From: Pseudomonas sp. UBA4194
GTDB taxonomy: Bacteria > Pseudomonadota > Gammaproteobacteria > Pseudomonadales > Pseudomonadaceae
Assembly (NCBI RefSeq): GCF_002379585.1
Contig: NZ_DFUE01000067.1
Location: forward strand, 27,355 to 57,741
Direction: 5' to 3'
Length of the DNA stretch: 30,387 nucleotides
Position numbers and translations under genes: made by a program. Shown here piece by piece: positions 1-8,218 of the stretch (its first letter is position 1; every line of letters starts with the position of its first letter). The notes beneath the pieces are model-generated. The model made no database searches. It saw nothing but the letters and a program-made list of their open reading frames with translations, and was not told the DNA's origin.

Positions 1-20
1 CTCCCTAGGGGAGAGGGGGC
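1..20. repeat. Partial C-rich palindromic repeat cut by the window edge
   Basis: The first bases form the right half of a palindrome (CTCCCT then GGGGAGAGGGGG). They match the tail of the repeat seen complete at 9801-9839 and 30299-30339. The left part lies outside the window. Confidence 0.5.
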
Positions 21-149
21 TGATTACCGTTGGCCGATGGAACGTCGTCTGCTCTTGACGCCCTCGCCCTTGGCCGGGCGCATAGGTCCGGCGCTCCACA
101 CCTGCTAACATGTCGCGCAAAACGCCCCTTGCGACGACGATATCCGCCA

Positions 150-1238
150 ATGCCTGACCCATCGCTGCACACCGCCCTGACGGCCACCCAAGCGCATTTT
201 CGCGACACCCTCGTGCCTCTGTGGCAAGGCGTCGGTTTGAATGCCGACATGGGCCTGCCCTTCGAAGCCTTGAGCGAGAACCTGCAACCCATGCCGGTGC
301 AACGCTACCGGGCGATGGCGTGTGCCCGTCAATTGTATGTGTTCGCCAGTCTGATCGACCTGCCGGGCGCTCGTGAACACGCGGCCACCCTGTTCCGCTC
401 GCTGCAGCGCCACTTCCACGACGCCGAACACGGCGGCTGGTTCTACAGCATCGACGCCCAGGGCAAACCACTGGATCGGCGCAAGGACCTCTACACTCAT
501 GCGTTCATCGTCTTCGCCTGCGCCCACTATTGGGCCAAGGTGCGCGAGCCTCTGGTGGAATCTGTCCTGAACGCCGCACTGGCGGTTGTCTCCCAGCGGT
601 TTTCCACAGCCGATGGACTCTACGAAGCCGTGCTGGCCGAGGATTGGGCCCTGCAAGGCAGCGGCCCGCTGCAGAACCCGTTGATGCACTTGGCCGAGGC
701 GTTCCTGGCCACGCTCCAGGCACGCCCGGACAAACCCACCCAGACAGCCCTGCTGGCCCTGTGCAAGGCCATGCAGGCGCGCTTCGTCGAACCGGTTCAC
801 GGCATCATGCTGGAGAAACCGCGGGGGGCTGGGGATAACTGGTTCGAGCCGGGCCATCAATTCGAGTGGCTGTTTCTGGTGCAGACGTCGCCGCTGCTTC
901 AGGACACGCCCCTGCACCGTTCGCTACGACGTGCGTTCGAGTATGCCGAACAGGTGGGGGTAAAGGACGGAGCGGTGTTGTCGATGCTCAAGCTGGACGG
1001 CTCGGTGATCGACGGTACCCAGCGTATCTGGGCTCAGGCAGAGTATTTGCGAGCATTGACCTTGCTGCCCGGGGCGCCTGTGGATAAGCAGTTGCAGGTG
1101 TTTTCGGAGCGCTTCCTGCACGCCCAGGGATGGCATGAGTGCCGAGACGGTACGGGCGTTGTGAGCCGCAAGGACATGCCTTCGACGACGCCTTACCATT
1201 TGCTGACGTGTTATCAGGGGTTGCAGGCGTTCGCTTGA
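150..1238 (+). CDS. AGE-family (N-acylglucosamine 2-epimerase / mannose isomerase-like) protein
   Basis: A 362-residue protein of the AGE family, which folds as an (alpha/alpha)6 barrel and interconverts aldoses and ketoses or epimerises N-acyl sugars in the cytoplasm. Visible family marks are the RKDLYTHAFIVFACAHYW segment, NPLMHLAEA, GHQFEW with a candidate catalytic His236, and RIWAQAEYLRA with Glu298. The length fits bacterial AGE enzymes (about 360-420 residues). I chose ATG 150 because homology begins at MPDPSLH; the reading frame extends upstream, but that part is arginine-rich and unlike the family. No strong Shine-Dalgarno is visible. The gene is alone on its strand and converges on ydfG across a REP pair. 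The substrate (mannose, glucosamine derivative or another sugar) cannot be told from sequence. Confidence 0.85.
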   Translation: MPDPSLHTALTATQAHFRDTLVPLWQGVGLNADMGLPFEALSENLQPMPVQRYRAMACARQLYVFASLIDLPGAREHAATLFRSLQRHFHDAEHGGWFYSIDAQGKPLDRRKDLYTHAFIVFACAHYWAKVREPLVESVLNAALAVVSQRFSTADGLYEAVLAEDWALQGSGPLQNPLMHLAEAFLATLQARPDKPTQTALLALCKAMQARFVEPVHGIMLEKPRGAGDNWFEPGHQFEWLFLVQTSPLLQDTPLHRSLRRAFEYAEQVGVKDGAVLSMLKLDGSVIDGTQRIWAQAEYLRALTLLPGAPVDKQLQVFSERFLHAQGWHECRDGTGVVSRKDMPSTTPYHLLTCYQGLQAFA

Positions 1239-1253
1239 GATCGCGGTGCGGCT

Positions 1254-1328
1254 TTCGCGGCTAGGACGCCGCTCCTACAAGGGGGTGCGGGATCGGATCT
1301 CCCGTAGGAGCGGCGTCATAGCCGCGAA
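1254..1328. repeat. Inverted pair of REP elements between convergent genes
   Basis: Two 25-base REP units face each other: TTCGCGGCTAGGACGCCGCT... at 1254-1278 and its inverse GTAGGAGCGGCGTCATAGCC... at 1304-1328. They differ at one of 25 positions. The pair can fold into a long hairpin and lies between the stop codons of the AGE gene and ydfG, where it could end or protect transcripts from both sides. Confidence 0.85.
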
Positions 1329-1342
1329 GAGGCCAGACCTGC

Positions 1343-2110
1343 CTACGCCTTGCCAGGTCGCTCGATGGCAAAACCTGCCCACGACTGGGTCACCGGCATG
1401 ACCTCCAGACTGTTGATGTTGATATGCGCCGGCTGGGTCAGAATCCAATAAATGGTTTCGGCAATATCCTGCGGCTGGATCGGATTGGCGCCCGCATAGG
1501 TTGCATCGTAGCGCGCCTGGTCGCCGCCGAAACGCACCAGTGAGAACTCACTTTCGCACAGCCCTGGCTCCAGATTGGTCACTCGTACGCCGGTACCTTG
1601 CAGGTCGCAGCGCAGATTCAGCGAGAACTGCCCAACGAACGCCTTGGTGCCGCCGTACACATGGCTGCCAGGATAGGGGTAGTTACCCGCCACGGAACCC
1701 AGGTTCACGATGGTCGCGCCTTTACCGTGGGCGATCAGGCGCGGCAGCAGCAGGCGCGTTGCATACACCAGGCCTTTGACGTTGGTGTCGATCATGGTGT
1801 CCCAGTCGTCGAGGTCGCACTTGGGTGCAGGGTCGGCGCCCAGCGCCAGGCCGGCATTGTTGACCAGACCCGTGAGGGTGGCGAACTCTTCGGGCAGCCC
1901 GGCGATTGCTGCTTCCATGGCTTTGCGGTCACGCACATCGAGCACCAGGGGATGCACACGAGTCTGTTTCGACAGCTCTTCGCACAGGGCGTGCAAACGC
2001 TCCTCACGGCGCCCGGTCAGTATTAGCGACCAGCCTGCCTCAGCAAAGCGGCGGGCACAGGCCTCACCAAAACCGGATGTAGCGCCCGTGATAAATACGG
2101 TGGAAGTCAT
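1343..2110 (-). CDS. ydfG: NADP-dependent 3-hydroxy acid dehydrogenase, short-chain dehydrogenase (YdfG-like)
   Basis: A 255-residue classical short-chain dehydrogenase close in length and sequence style to E. coli YdfG, which oxidises L-serine, L-allo-threonine and other 3-hydroxy acids with NADP and can reduce malonic semialdehyde. Cofactor motif TGATSGFG is at residues 8-15, NNAG at 84-87, and the catalytic set is Asn110, Ser139, Tyr152 and Lys156 (YGGTK). Two ATG codons stand back to back (2113 and 2110); I prefer 2110 because AGGAG is then 6 bases away instead of 3. A REP-type hairpin sits 15 bases upstream of the start. The substrate assignment is family knowledge; the fold and cofactor site are seen. 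Confidence 0.9.
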   Translation of the reverse strand: MTSTVFITGATSGFGEACARRFAEAGWSLILTGRREERLHALCEELSKQTRVHPLVLDVRDRKAMEAAIAGLPEEFATLTGLVNNAGLALGADPAPKCDLDDWDTMIDTNVKGLVYATRLLLPRLIAHGKGATIVNLGSVAGNYPYPGSHVYGGTKAFVGQFSLNLRCDLQGTGVRVTNLEPGLCESEFSLVRFGGDQARYDATYAGANPIQPQDIAETIYWILTQPAHININSLEVMPVTQSWAGFAIERPGKA

Positions 2111-2124
2111 CATGCTCTCCTGAG

Positions 2125-2151
2125 TAATGTAGCAGCGGCGTAAGCCGCGTC
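2125..2151. repeat. REP-like 27-base element in the ydfG leader
   Basis: The element TAATGTAGCAGCGGCGTAAG... contains the stem GCGGC-GTAA-GCCGC (2135-2148). The same 27 bases recur without a mismatch at 19637-19663. It lies just upstream of the ydfG ribosome binding site, an unusual place for a REP, and would form a hairpin in the messenger leader. Confidence 0.8.
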
Positions 2152-2329
2152 CGGCCACGCCCGATCTTCCTGCACTGCCTGCAGTTGGCAGCCCGATCGA
2201 GGCGCGGATTACGCCGTTACGACGGTAGTAGGAAGGATGCCCGGCGGGCACGACGGATGCAACTGATCAATAAACGCACAGCGGCCGCAAAGCCTTGTGG
2301 CATATGGGCCGGACCCGGTTACCCGCACC

Positions 2330-2816
2330 TTATCCACAAGCCGTTCCACAGAGACTGGGGGCAACTGCGGCACCCTCGAAAACCTGTCAGATGCCTGCTG
2401 GCCGGTGGCCTTAGAACTTTTTGACTTGACCCGGCGCGCTTCTGTCGAGTCACTGCTGAATCGATACACAATCCCGGCAATACGACCGATGGCGGCACGC
2501 CAGCAACTACGCCGTACCCAGGCCTATTTCCAAAGCTTGTTCACAGAGTTATCCACAGCCCTGCACACGGGTTTTGGCCGGATTGGCACGGTGGATAAAA
2601 GGGTTGACAAACCCGCCCACCGGCTACCTGAAATTGGCTGATCAAAAAGTGATCACAGCCCTACAGCCCACGGATAACGTGGCGTTCAGCTTTGTACTAC
2701 CAACTTGTCCACAACCAGGCCCACAGCAAATGGGGACAACCCGAACCTGTGACAAAACGGTGAATCGGGGTGGTTTTATGTCGCAGGGAGGGGACAGTGA
2801 AAATTTGTTTTCCACA
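2330..2816. promoter_or_regulatory. Gene-free stretch with a cluster of DnaA-box-like 9-mers
   Basis: The interval from 2152 to 2830 holds no convincing gene. It carries two perfect TTATCCACA boxes at 2330-2338 and 2549-2557. One-mismatch boxes stand at 2537-2545 (TTGTTCACA, against TTATNCACA), 2590-2598 (reverse strand, TTATCCACC), 2705-2713 (TTGTCCACA) and 2808-2816 (TTTTCCACA). Inverted repeats lie between them: TGATCA-AAAAG-TGATCA (2639-2655) and CCACG-GATAA-CGTGG (2668-2682). The neighbours are ydfG and livF, not dnaA, rpmH or gyrB, so this is unlikely to be the chromosomal origin. A DnaA-titrating or DnaA-regulated site is the inference. Confidence 0.5.
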
Positions 2817-2830
2817 ATTGGCTGGACAAA

Positions 2831-2855
2831 CAAAAACGCCCCTGTATAGGGGCGT
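2831..2855 (-). terminator. Rho-independent terminator of the liv operon
   Basis: Read on the reverse strand, ACGCCCC-TATACA-GGGGCGT is followed directly by TTTTTG. It lies about 100 bases after the livF stop codon, so it closes the livKHMGF transcript. Confidence 0.85.
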
Positions 2856-2903
2856 CAGATGTCGCGGTGGAAAACCCAGAAACCCACACGGCACGTTGCC
2901 CTT

Positions 2904-2927
2904 GTAGGAGCGGCGTGCAGCCGCGAA
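2904..2927. repeat. Single REP element downstream of livF
   Basis: GTAGGAGCGGCGTGCAGCCG... of 24 bases, same subfamily as the pair at 1254-1328. It lies between the livF stop codon and the terminator, so it would be in the 3' untranslated part of the liv messenger. Confidence 0.8.
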
Positions 2928-2953
2928 GGGGCCGGTAGAGGCGCTAGATCACT

Positions 2954-3670
2954 TCAATGCCCACCCAGATACGCGTTGCGCACCTCGTCGTTGGTCAACA
3001 GCTCCTGCCCTGTGCCGGTCATGCGAATCTCGCCGTTGACCATCACGTAGGCCCGATCAGACAGCTTCAAGGCGTGGTTCGCGTTCTGCTCCACCAGGAA
3101 GATGGTCATGCCGCTCTTGGCCAACTCGCGCAGGGTCGAGAAGATCTGCTTGACCACGATCGGCGCCAGACCCAGGGACGGCTCGTCGAGCAGCAGCAGC
3201 TTGGGCCGACTCATCAGTGCCCGGGCGATGGCCAGCATCTGCTGTTCACCGCCGGACATGGTCATCGCCCGCTGGTTGCGTCGCTCCTTGAGCCGCGGGA
3301 ACAGCTCGAACATGCGCTGCATGTCCTCGCTCGAATGCTTGTCGCCGATGGGAATGGTGCCCATCATCAGGTTTTCTTCCACCGACATGTCGGGAAACAC
3401 TCGCCGCCCTTCCGGCGATTGCGCGATGCCGTTGGAGGCGATGTAGTGCGACGACTTCTGGGTGATATCGACGCCACGGTAGAGAATCTGCCCGGCACTG
3501 GCGCGCGGCTGGCCAAAAATCGACATCAACAGCGTCGACTTGCCCGCGCCGTTGGAGCCGATCAGGCTCACGGTCTCGCCCTCGTCGATGTGCAGCGAGA
3601 CTTTCTTCAGCGCCTGGATCGGGCCGTAATGGACATCGATGTCCTTCATCTCGAGGATGGGTGTACTCAT
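2954..3670 (-). CDS. livF: Branched-chain amino-acid ABC transporter, ATPase LivF (BraG)
   Basis: One of the two cytoplasmic ATPases that drive the LivHM permease. At 238 residues it is the usual LivF size. Walker A GSNGAGKST is at 38-46, the ABC signature SGGEQ at 139-143, Walker B LLLLDE at 158-163 with catalytic Glu163, followed by PSLGLAP, a segment typical of LivF. Its ATG overlaps the livG stop codon in an ATGA arrangement, implying translational coupling. It is the last gene of the operon and is followed by a REP and an intrinsic terminator. Confidence 0.96.
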   Translation of the reverse strand: MSTPILEMKDIDVHYGPIQALKKVSLHIDEGETVSLIGSNGAGKSTLLMSIFGQPRASAGQILYRGVDITQKSSHYIASNGIAQSPEGRRVFPDMSVEENLMMGTIPIGDKHSSEDMQRMFELFPRLKERRNQRAMTMSGGEQQMLAIARALMSRPKLLLLDEPSLGLAPIVVKQIFSTLRELAKSGMTIFLVEQNANHALKLSDRAYVMVNGEIRMTGTGQELLTNDEVRNAYLGGH

Positions 3671-4542
3671 ACCAGCTCCTCTTCGTCGGCGCCCAGATAG
3701 GCCGCGATCACTTTCGGATCGTTGCGGATCTGCTCCGGCTTGCCCTTGGCGATCACGTTGCCGTGGTCGAGCACCACGATGTCATCGGAAATACTCATCA
3801 CCATGCCCATGTCGTGCTCGATCAGCACCACGGTCATGTCGTGTTCGTCACGCAGCAGACGAATCATGCCGCTCAACGCCTCGGTCTCCTGCGGGTTGAG
3901 GCCCGCGGCCGGCTCGTCCAGGCAGATCACCTGTGGCCGGGTGCACATGGCTCTGGCGATTTCCAGGCGACGCTGCTGACCGTAGGACAACTCGCCCGCC
4001 AGACGGTTGGCACTGCCCACCAGGTCGACGACCTCCAACCAGTAGAACGCCGTCTTGATCGCGTCTTCTTCGGCCTTGCGGTAGCCCTTGGTGTTGAGAA
4101 TGCCGGCCAGCATGTTGCGGTTGACCCACATGTGCTGCGCCACCAGCAGGTTTTCCATCACCGACATTTCCTTGAACAGGCGAATGTTCTGGAATGTACG
4201 GGCCAGACCGGCACGGTTGACCAGGTGGGTGCCGCCGAACATCTTGTACCAGACGCGGCTAGAGAAACTTCTGGGCGATACGAAATCGGTGGCCTGGAAC
4301 GGCTCTCCCAACAGCTTGATGACATTGGTCTTCTGGCCGCGCGCATTGAGCTCGATGCGTCCGCCCGTGGCTTTGTAGAAGCCGGTCAGGCAGTTGAATA
4401 CGGTGGTCTTGCCGGCGCCGTTGGGGCCGATCAGCGCGAAGATCGAGTTGCGCCGCACTTGCAGGCTGACATCGCTCAACGCCTTGATGCCGCCAAAGTG
4501 CATCATCAGTTTCTCGACCGAAAGAATGACCTCGTTATTCAT
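3667..4542 (-). CDS. livG: Branched-chain amino-acid ABC transporter, ATPase LivG (BraF)
   Basis: The second cytoplasmic ATPase of the LIV importer, 291 residues. Walker A GPNGAGKTT is at 39-47, the Q-loop region RTFQNIRLF near 115-123, signature LSYGQQ at 185-190, Walker B VICLDE at 205-210, and the LivG-type PAAGLNPQET after it. E. coli LivG and P. aeruginosa BraF are near 255 residues; the excess comes mainly from an insertion at about residues 66-108, between the first beta strands and the Q-loop. The frame is open far upstream, but ATG 4542 is preceded by AAGGGG, matches the family start and overlaps the livM stop as ATGA. Confidence 0.95.
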   Translation of the reverse strand: MNNEVILSVEKLMMHFGGIKALSDVSLQVRRNSIFALIGPNGAGKTTVFNCLTGFYKATGGRIELNARGQKTNVIKLLGEPFQATDFVSPRSFSSRVWYKMFGGTHLVNRAGLARTFQNIRLFKEMSVMENLLVAQHMWVNRNMLAGILNTKGYRKAEEDAIKTAFYWLEVVDLVGSANRLAGELSYGQQRRLEIARAMCTRPQVICLDEPAAGLNPQETEALSGMIRLLRDEHDMTVVLIEHDMGMVMSISDDIVVLDHGNVIAKGKPEQIRNDPKVIAAYLGADEEELV

Positions 4543-5843
4543 GGCGTCGTCCCCTTCGCGTCGATCAAAGCGCCCTTCACCGGCTTGATGCCCGTGCGGC
4601 TGATACGGATCAGGCCACGTGGCCGCCAGATCATCATCAACACCATCAATACTCCAAACAGCAACACACGGTATTCGGAGAAGCTGCGCAGCAACTCCGG
4701 CGCTACGGTAAGCACGAAGGCAGCAATCACCACGCCGACCGTGGAACCCATGCCGCCCAGCACCACGATGGCAAGGATCAACGCCGACTCGAAGAAGGTG
4801 AACGAGGTAGGGTTGACGAAGCCCTGGTAACTGGCAAAAAAGACCCCTGCCAGCCCTGCGGTGGAGGCACCGATGGTGAAGGCCGAGAGCTTCACCAGTA
4901 CGTGGTTCAGACCCATGGAACGGCAGGCAATCTCGTCCTCGCGCAGCGCTTCCCACGCGCGGCCCACCGGCATGCGGGTGAGTCGATGCTTGACGTACAG
5001 CACCGCCAGCACCACCAGGAACAGCACGATATAGATGAACAGGAATTTCAGGTCCGGGTTGTATTCGAAGCCGAAGTACTCGTGAATCGGCACGCCGCCG
5101 TCCCGCGCACGGCGGCCGAACTCCAGGCCGAAGAACGTCGGTGAAGGCACCGGCACGCCGTTCGGGCCGCCGGTGAACGACAGCCAGTTATTGAGCACCA
5201 GGCGAATGATTTCACCAAAGCCCAGGGTCACGATGGCCAGATAGTCACCGTGCATCCGCAGCACCGGGAACCCCAGTATGCACCCGGCCAGAGCCGCCGC
5301 GATGGCCGCCAGCGGCAGCGCTGACCAGAACCCCAGGCCCAGGTATTGGTAACCCAGCGCCAGGCCATAGGCGCCGATGGCATAGAACGCCACGTAACCC
5401 AGGTCGAGCAGGCCGGCCAGGCCCACCACGATGTTGAGCCCCAGCCCCAGCAACACATAGATCAGACCGAGGATGACCACGGTGAGGATGTACTTGTTGG
5501 CGAAGATCGGGAACACGATGGCAATCACGATCAGCGCCGGGATGATGAAACGCAGTCGCGACTTGTAGTCCGGCGGCAGCACATGCACGCCCGAACTCGA
5601 GCTTTCGAAGCTCTGGGAAATCGCCAGCCCCTTGGGCGTCCGCAGAAACAGGCTGAGCAGAAACCGCCCGGCCATCACTATGGCCACCAGCCAGGCGACG
5701 CGAGTGGGCTGCAGATTGAAGCTGTAGCCGTCGAGCACGATACCGACGATGGGGCCGAACACGATCAGCGCCAGCAGGCCGGCGACCACCATGTCGATCA
5801 GGCTTTTCTTGATATCGATGGGCTTTGCAGTAGGTGCAGACAT
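4539..5843 (-). CDS. livM: Branched-chain amino-acid ABC transporter, permease LivM (BraE)
   Basis: Inner-membrane permease of 434 residues that pairs with LivH to form the channel. The N-terminal 120 or so residues carry extra membrane segments (IDMVVAGLLALIVFGPIVG and a second one) as in gammaproteobacterial LivM proteins. The core then shows GLGLNIVVGLAGLLDLGYVAFYAIGAY style helices, a hallmark of the family, and the cytoplasmic loop GRAWEALREDEIACRSMG that contacts the ATPases. The start at 5843 follows AAGG and leaves two bases after the livH stop. Substrate preference for Leu/Ile/Val is family knowledge. Confidence 0.95.
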   Translation of the reverse strand: MSAPTAKPIDIKKSLIDMVVAGLLALIVFGPIVGIVLDGYSFNLQPTRVAWLVAIVMAGRFLLSLFLRTPKGLAISQSFESSSSGVHVLPPDYKSRLRFIIPALIVIAIVFPIFANKYILTVVILGLIYVLLGLGLNIVVGLAGLLDLGYVAFYAIGAYGLALGYQYLGLGFWSALPLAAIAAALAGCILGFPVLRMHGDYLAIVTLGFGEIIRLVLNNWLSFTGGPNGVPVPSPTFFGLEFGRRARDGGVPIHEYFGFEYNPDLKFLFIYIVLFLVVLAVLYVKHRLTRMPVGRAWEALREDEIACRSMGLNHVLVKLSAFTIGASTAGLAGVFFASYQGFVNPTSFTFFESALILAIVVLGGMGSTVGVVIAAFVLTVAPELLRSFSEYRVLLFGVLMVLMMIWRPRGLIRISRTGIKPVKGALIDAKGTTP

Positions 5844-5845
5844 AC

Positions 5846-6760
5846 TTATACCTTCGCCACGAGTGGGCGACCCAGCAGGCCTTGGGGACGGAAGATCAGA
5901 ATCAGCACCAGCAGGCCGAAGCTGAACACGTCTTTGTAGTCGGAGTTGATCAGACCGGAGAATTGCGACTCGGCAACGCCCAGGATCAATCCGCCGAGCA
6001 TGGCGCCCGGCAACGAACCAATGCCGCCCAGTACCGCGGCGGTGAACGCCTTGATACCGATGACGAAGCCGGCATAGAAGTCGAAGGTGCCGTAGTTCAT
6101 GGTGATCAGCACGCCGGCCAGCGCGGCCATGGCGGCGCCGATGATGAACACGTAGGAAATCACCCGATCGGTGTTGATGCCCAGGATCGAGGCCATCTTG
6201 CGATCCTGCTGGGTGGCCCGGCACATGCGGCCCAGCTTGGTGAACTTGATGATGTAGGTCAGCACGCCCATGCCCACGAACGCGGCAATGAGGATGAAGA
6301 TCTTGGTGTAGGTGATCTGTACGAAGCCGGTGCCCACTTCCAGGCGCCAGGCGCCTTCAAGCAGGGTCGGCACACCCTGTTGCCGGGCGCCCTGGCTGAT
6401 CTGCGCGTAGTTCTGCAGGATCAACGAGATGCCGATGGCGCTGATCAGCGGTGCCAGGCGGGTGGAGTTGCGCAGCGGCTTGTAGGCCACGCGCTCGATC
6501 ACGAACCCGTACACGCCGGTCACCACAATGGTGAAGACCAGCGTACCCAGGATCAGGAACGGAAAGGATTCGAGGCCGAAGAACGACAGCACGGCCAGGC
6601 CGATGGCGGCCAGGTAGGCGCTGATCATGTACACGTCGCCATGGGCGAAGTTGATCATGCCGATGATGCCATAGACCATGGTGTAACCAATGGCGATCAG
6701 GCCGTAGACCGACCCGAGGGTCAGGCCGTTGACCATTTGTTGCAGGAAAATACCGTCCAT
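5846..6760 (-). CDS. livH: Branched-chain amino-acid ABC transporter, permease LivH (BraD)
   Basis: Inner-membrane permease, 304 residues from ATG 6760. The start region MDGIFLQQMVNGLTLGSVYG and the following GYTMVYGIIGMINFAHGDVYM are the conserved opening of LivH/BraD. The coupling loop near GRMCRATQQDRKMASILGIN and the segment KAFTAAVLGGIGSLPGAMLGG match the family. Two adjacent ATG codons (6763, 6760) make the start uncertain by one codon; GAGAG stands 6 bases before the second. A 157-base gap with a nested hairpin separates it from livK. Confidence 0.95.
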   Translation of the reverse strand: MDGIFLQQMVNGLTLGSVYGLIAIGYTMVYGIIGMINFAHGDVYMISAYLAAIGLAVLSFFGLESFPFLILGTLVFTIVVTGVYGFVIERVAYKPLRNSTRLAPLISAIGISLILQNYAQISQGARQQGVPTLLEGAWRLEVGTGFVQITYTKIFILIAAFVGMGVLTYIIKFTKLGRMCRATQQDRKMASILGINTDRVISYVFIIGAAMAALAGVLITMNYGTFDFYAGFVIGIKAFTAAVLGGIGSLPGAMLGGLILGVAESQFSGLINSDYKDVFSFGLLVLILIFRPQGLLGRPLVAKV

Positions 6761-6791
6761 CATGCACTCTCGCGAACGTCTGAAACCGCGC

Positions 6792-6843
6792 ACCGCTCAG
6801 GGGATGAACAAGCCAAAGCCTGTTCATCTGCCGCGGGAGCGGT
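6792..6843 (-). promoter_or_regulatory. Nested hairpin in the livK-livH intergenic region
   Basis: An outer stem ACCGCTC (6792-6798) / GAGCGGT (6837-6843) encloses an inner stem GATGAACA (6803-6810) / TGTTCATC (6821-6828). No U-tract follows on the reverse strand, so it is not a normal terminator. By analogy with other binding-protein operons it probably stabilises or partly insulates the livK part of the messenger, so that more binding protein than permease is made. Confidence 0.6.
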
Positions 6844-6917
6844 ATTAAGAGAAACGCGGGCCGCAGTGCGCAGCCCGAGACTGGCCGACGGTTTCAAGGC
6901 GTCGGCCGGCGCTCATC

Positions 6918-8054
6918 TCACTTCTGCTTTTCCAACTGCTTGTATTTGCCAGTGGCGTCCCATTGGTAAACCACATAGTCGGAAACTTTCAGGTCGCCCT
7001 TGGCATCCCAGGCCTTCTCACCCATCACGGTCTTCACCGGGTTGGCTTTCAGCCATTTCGAAGCGGCATCGCCCTTGTTCGACTTGGCGCCGTTGAAACC
7101 GGCGGCCAGGGCCTGCAGCGAAGCATAGGCATACAGGGTGTAGCCTTCAGGCTCATAGCCGGACTTGCGGAACTCGTCCACCACCGCCTTGCTGTCGGGG
7201 AGCAGGCGCGGGTCGGCGCCGAAGGTCATGTACACGCCATCGACGTATTGCGCACCGCCAGCGGTGGTGACCAGTTCATCGGTAACGATGCCATCGTCGG
7301 ACATGAACTTGACGTCCTTGAGGCCCTGCTCGCGCAGTTGACGTACCAATGGACCGGCTTCCGGGTGCAGGCCGCCGAAATAGACGGTATCAGCGCCGGT
7401 GGAGCGAATCTTGGTAACCAGGGCGCTGAAGTCTTTCTCGCCGCGGGTCAGACCTTCGTACAGCACAGGCGTTACGCCACGCTTGGTCAACTGAGCCTTG
7501 GTAGCGTCGGCCAGACCCTGACCGTAAGTGTCCTTGTCATGGATGACGGCGACTTTCTTGCTCTTGAGCACATCGACGATGTAGTCACCGGCAACGATAC
7601 CTTGCTGGTCGTCACGGCCGCACATGCGGAACACGTCTGGCAGACCGCGCTCGGTGACGGTCGGGTTGGTGGAGCCAGGGGTGATCGAGATGATGCCGGC
7701 GTCGGCATAGACTTCCGAGGCGGGGATGGTAGACGAAGAACAGAAGTGGCCTACCACACCAATGACTTTGTCCTGGTCGGCAAGCCGGTTCGCGACGGCC
7801 ACGGCCTGCTTGGGTTCACACGCGTCGTCGCCGGCCACCAGGACGATTTTCTCGCCGTTGATGCCGCCTGCCTTGTTGATCGCATCGGCCGCAGCCTGTG
7901 CACCCTTCATGTACTGCTCGCCAAACGACGCATTGGCGCCGGTCATTGGCCCTGCTACGCCGATCTTGACGTCGGCCTGAACAATCGACGAAGCGCCCAA
8001 TGCAGCTGCCACTGCGAGAGCCAGAAAACCTTTCCTGTAAAACGTCTGCGACAT
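6918..8054 (-). CDS. livK: Branched-chain amino-acid binding protein LivK (BraC)
   Basis: Periplasmic receptor of the LIV importer, 378 residues. A signal peptide occupies residues 1-27 (basic MSQTFYRKG, hydrophobic core, cleavage after VQA). The mature part opens with DVKIGVAGPMTG, the type I periplasmic-binding fold used by LivJ/LivK/BraC. The two cysteines in GDDACEPKQ and GHFCSSST fit the disulfide known in this family, and the SSST stretch is in the ligand site. AGGAG lies 8 bases before ATG 8054. It is the promoter-proximal gene of livKHMGF and is preceded by a sigma-54 promoter. Confidence 0.96.
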   Translation of the reverse strand: MSQTFYRKGFLALAVAAALGASSIVQADVKIGVAGPMTGANASFGEQYMKGAQAAADAINKAGGINGEKIVLVAGDDACEPKQAVAVANRLADQDKVIGVVGHFCSSSTIPASEVYADAGIISITPGSTNPTVTERGLPDVFRMCGRDDQQGIVAGDYIVDVLKSKKVAVIHDKDTYGQGLADATKAQLTKRGVTPVLYEGLTRGEKDFSALVTKIRSTGADTVYFGGLHPEAGPLVRQLREQGLKDVKFMSDDGIVTDELVTTAGGAQYVDGVYMTFGADPRLLPDSKAVVDEFRKSGYEPEGYTLYAYASLQALAAGFNGAKSNKGDAASKWLKANPVKTVMGEKAWDAKGDLKVSDYVVYQWDATGKYKQLEKQK

Positions 8055-8109
8055 GAGTGGTGCTCCTGAGTTTTTTTGGTTGGCACTACAACTTCAGCGC
8101 ATTGCTCAG

Positions 8110-8125
8110 AGCAAGGCCCGTGCCA
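8110..8125 (-). promoter_or_regulatory. Sigma-54 (RpoN) promoter of livK
   Basis: On the reverse strand the sequence is TGGCACG-GGCC-TTGCT, a full match to the -24/-12 consensus TGGCACG-N4-TTGCW. Transcription would start near 8099, giving a leader of about 45 bases before the livK ATG. Sigma-54 promoters need an enhancer-binding protein; the NtrC-like site at 8325-8341 supplies a candidate. Confidence 0.85.
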
Positions 8126-8218
8126 GCGCATTTGAGGTTCGACGAAAGTCGTGGCGAATGGCGGGCCAGAGGCCATCGAGGACCATTTGTTATGGGTCGT
8201 GCAACCCTCTGGCACGGC

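Noticed and set aside
2330..2816. Chromosomal replication origin oriC
   Set aside because: DnaA boxes are present, but there is no adjacent dnaA, dnaN, rpmH or gyrB and no clear AT-rich unwinding repeats. Kept only as a DnaA-binding candidate.
2574..2849. Small forward gene of 91 codons in the ydfG-livF gap
   Set aside because: No ribosome site, non-ATG start, no recognisable protein features, and it runs through the DnaA-like boxes and into the liv terminator.
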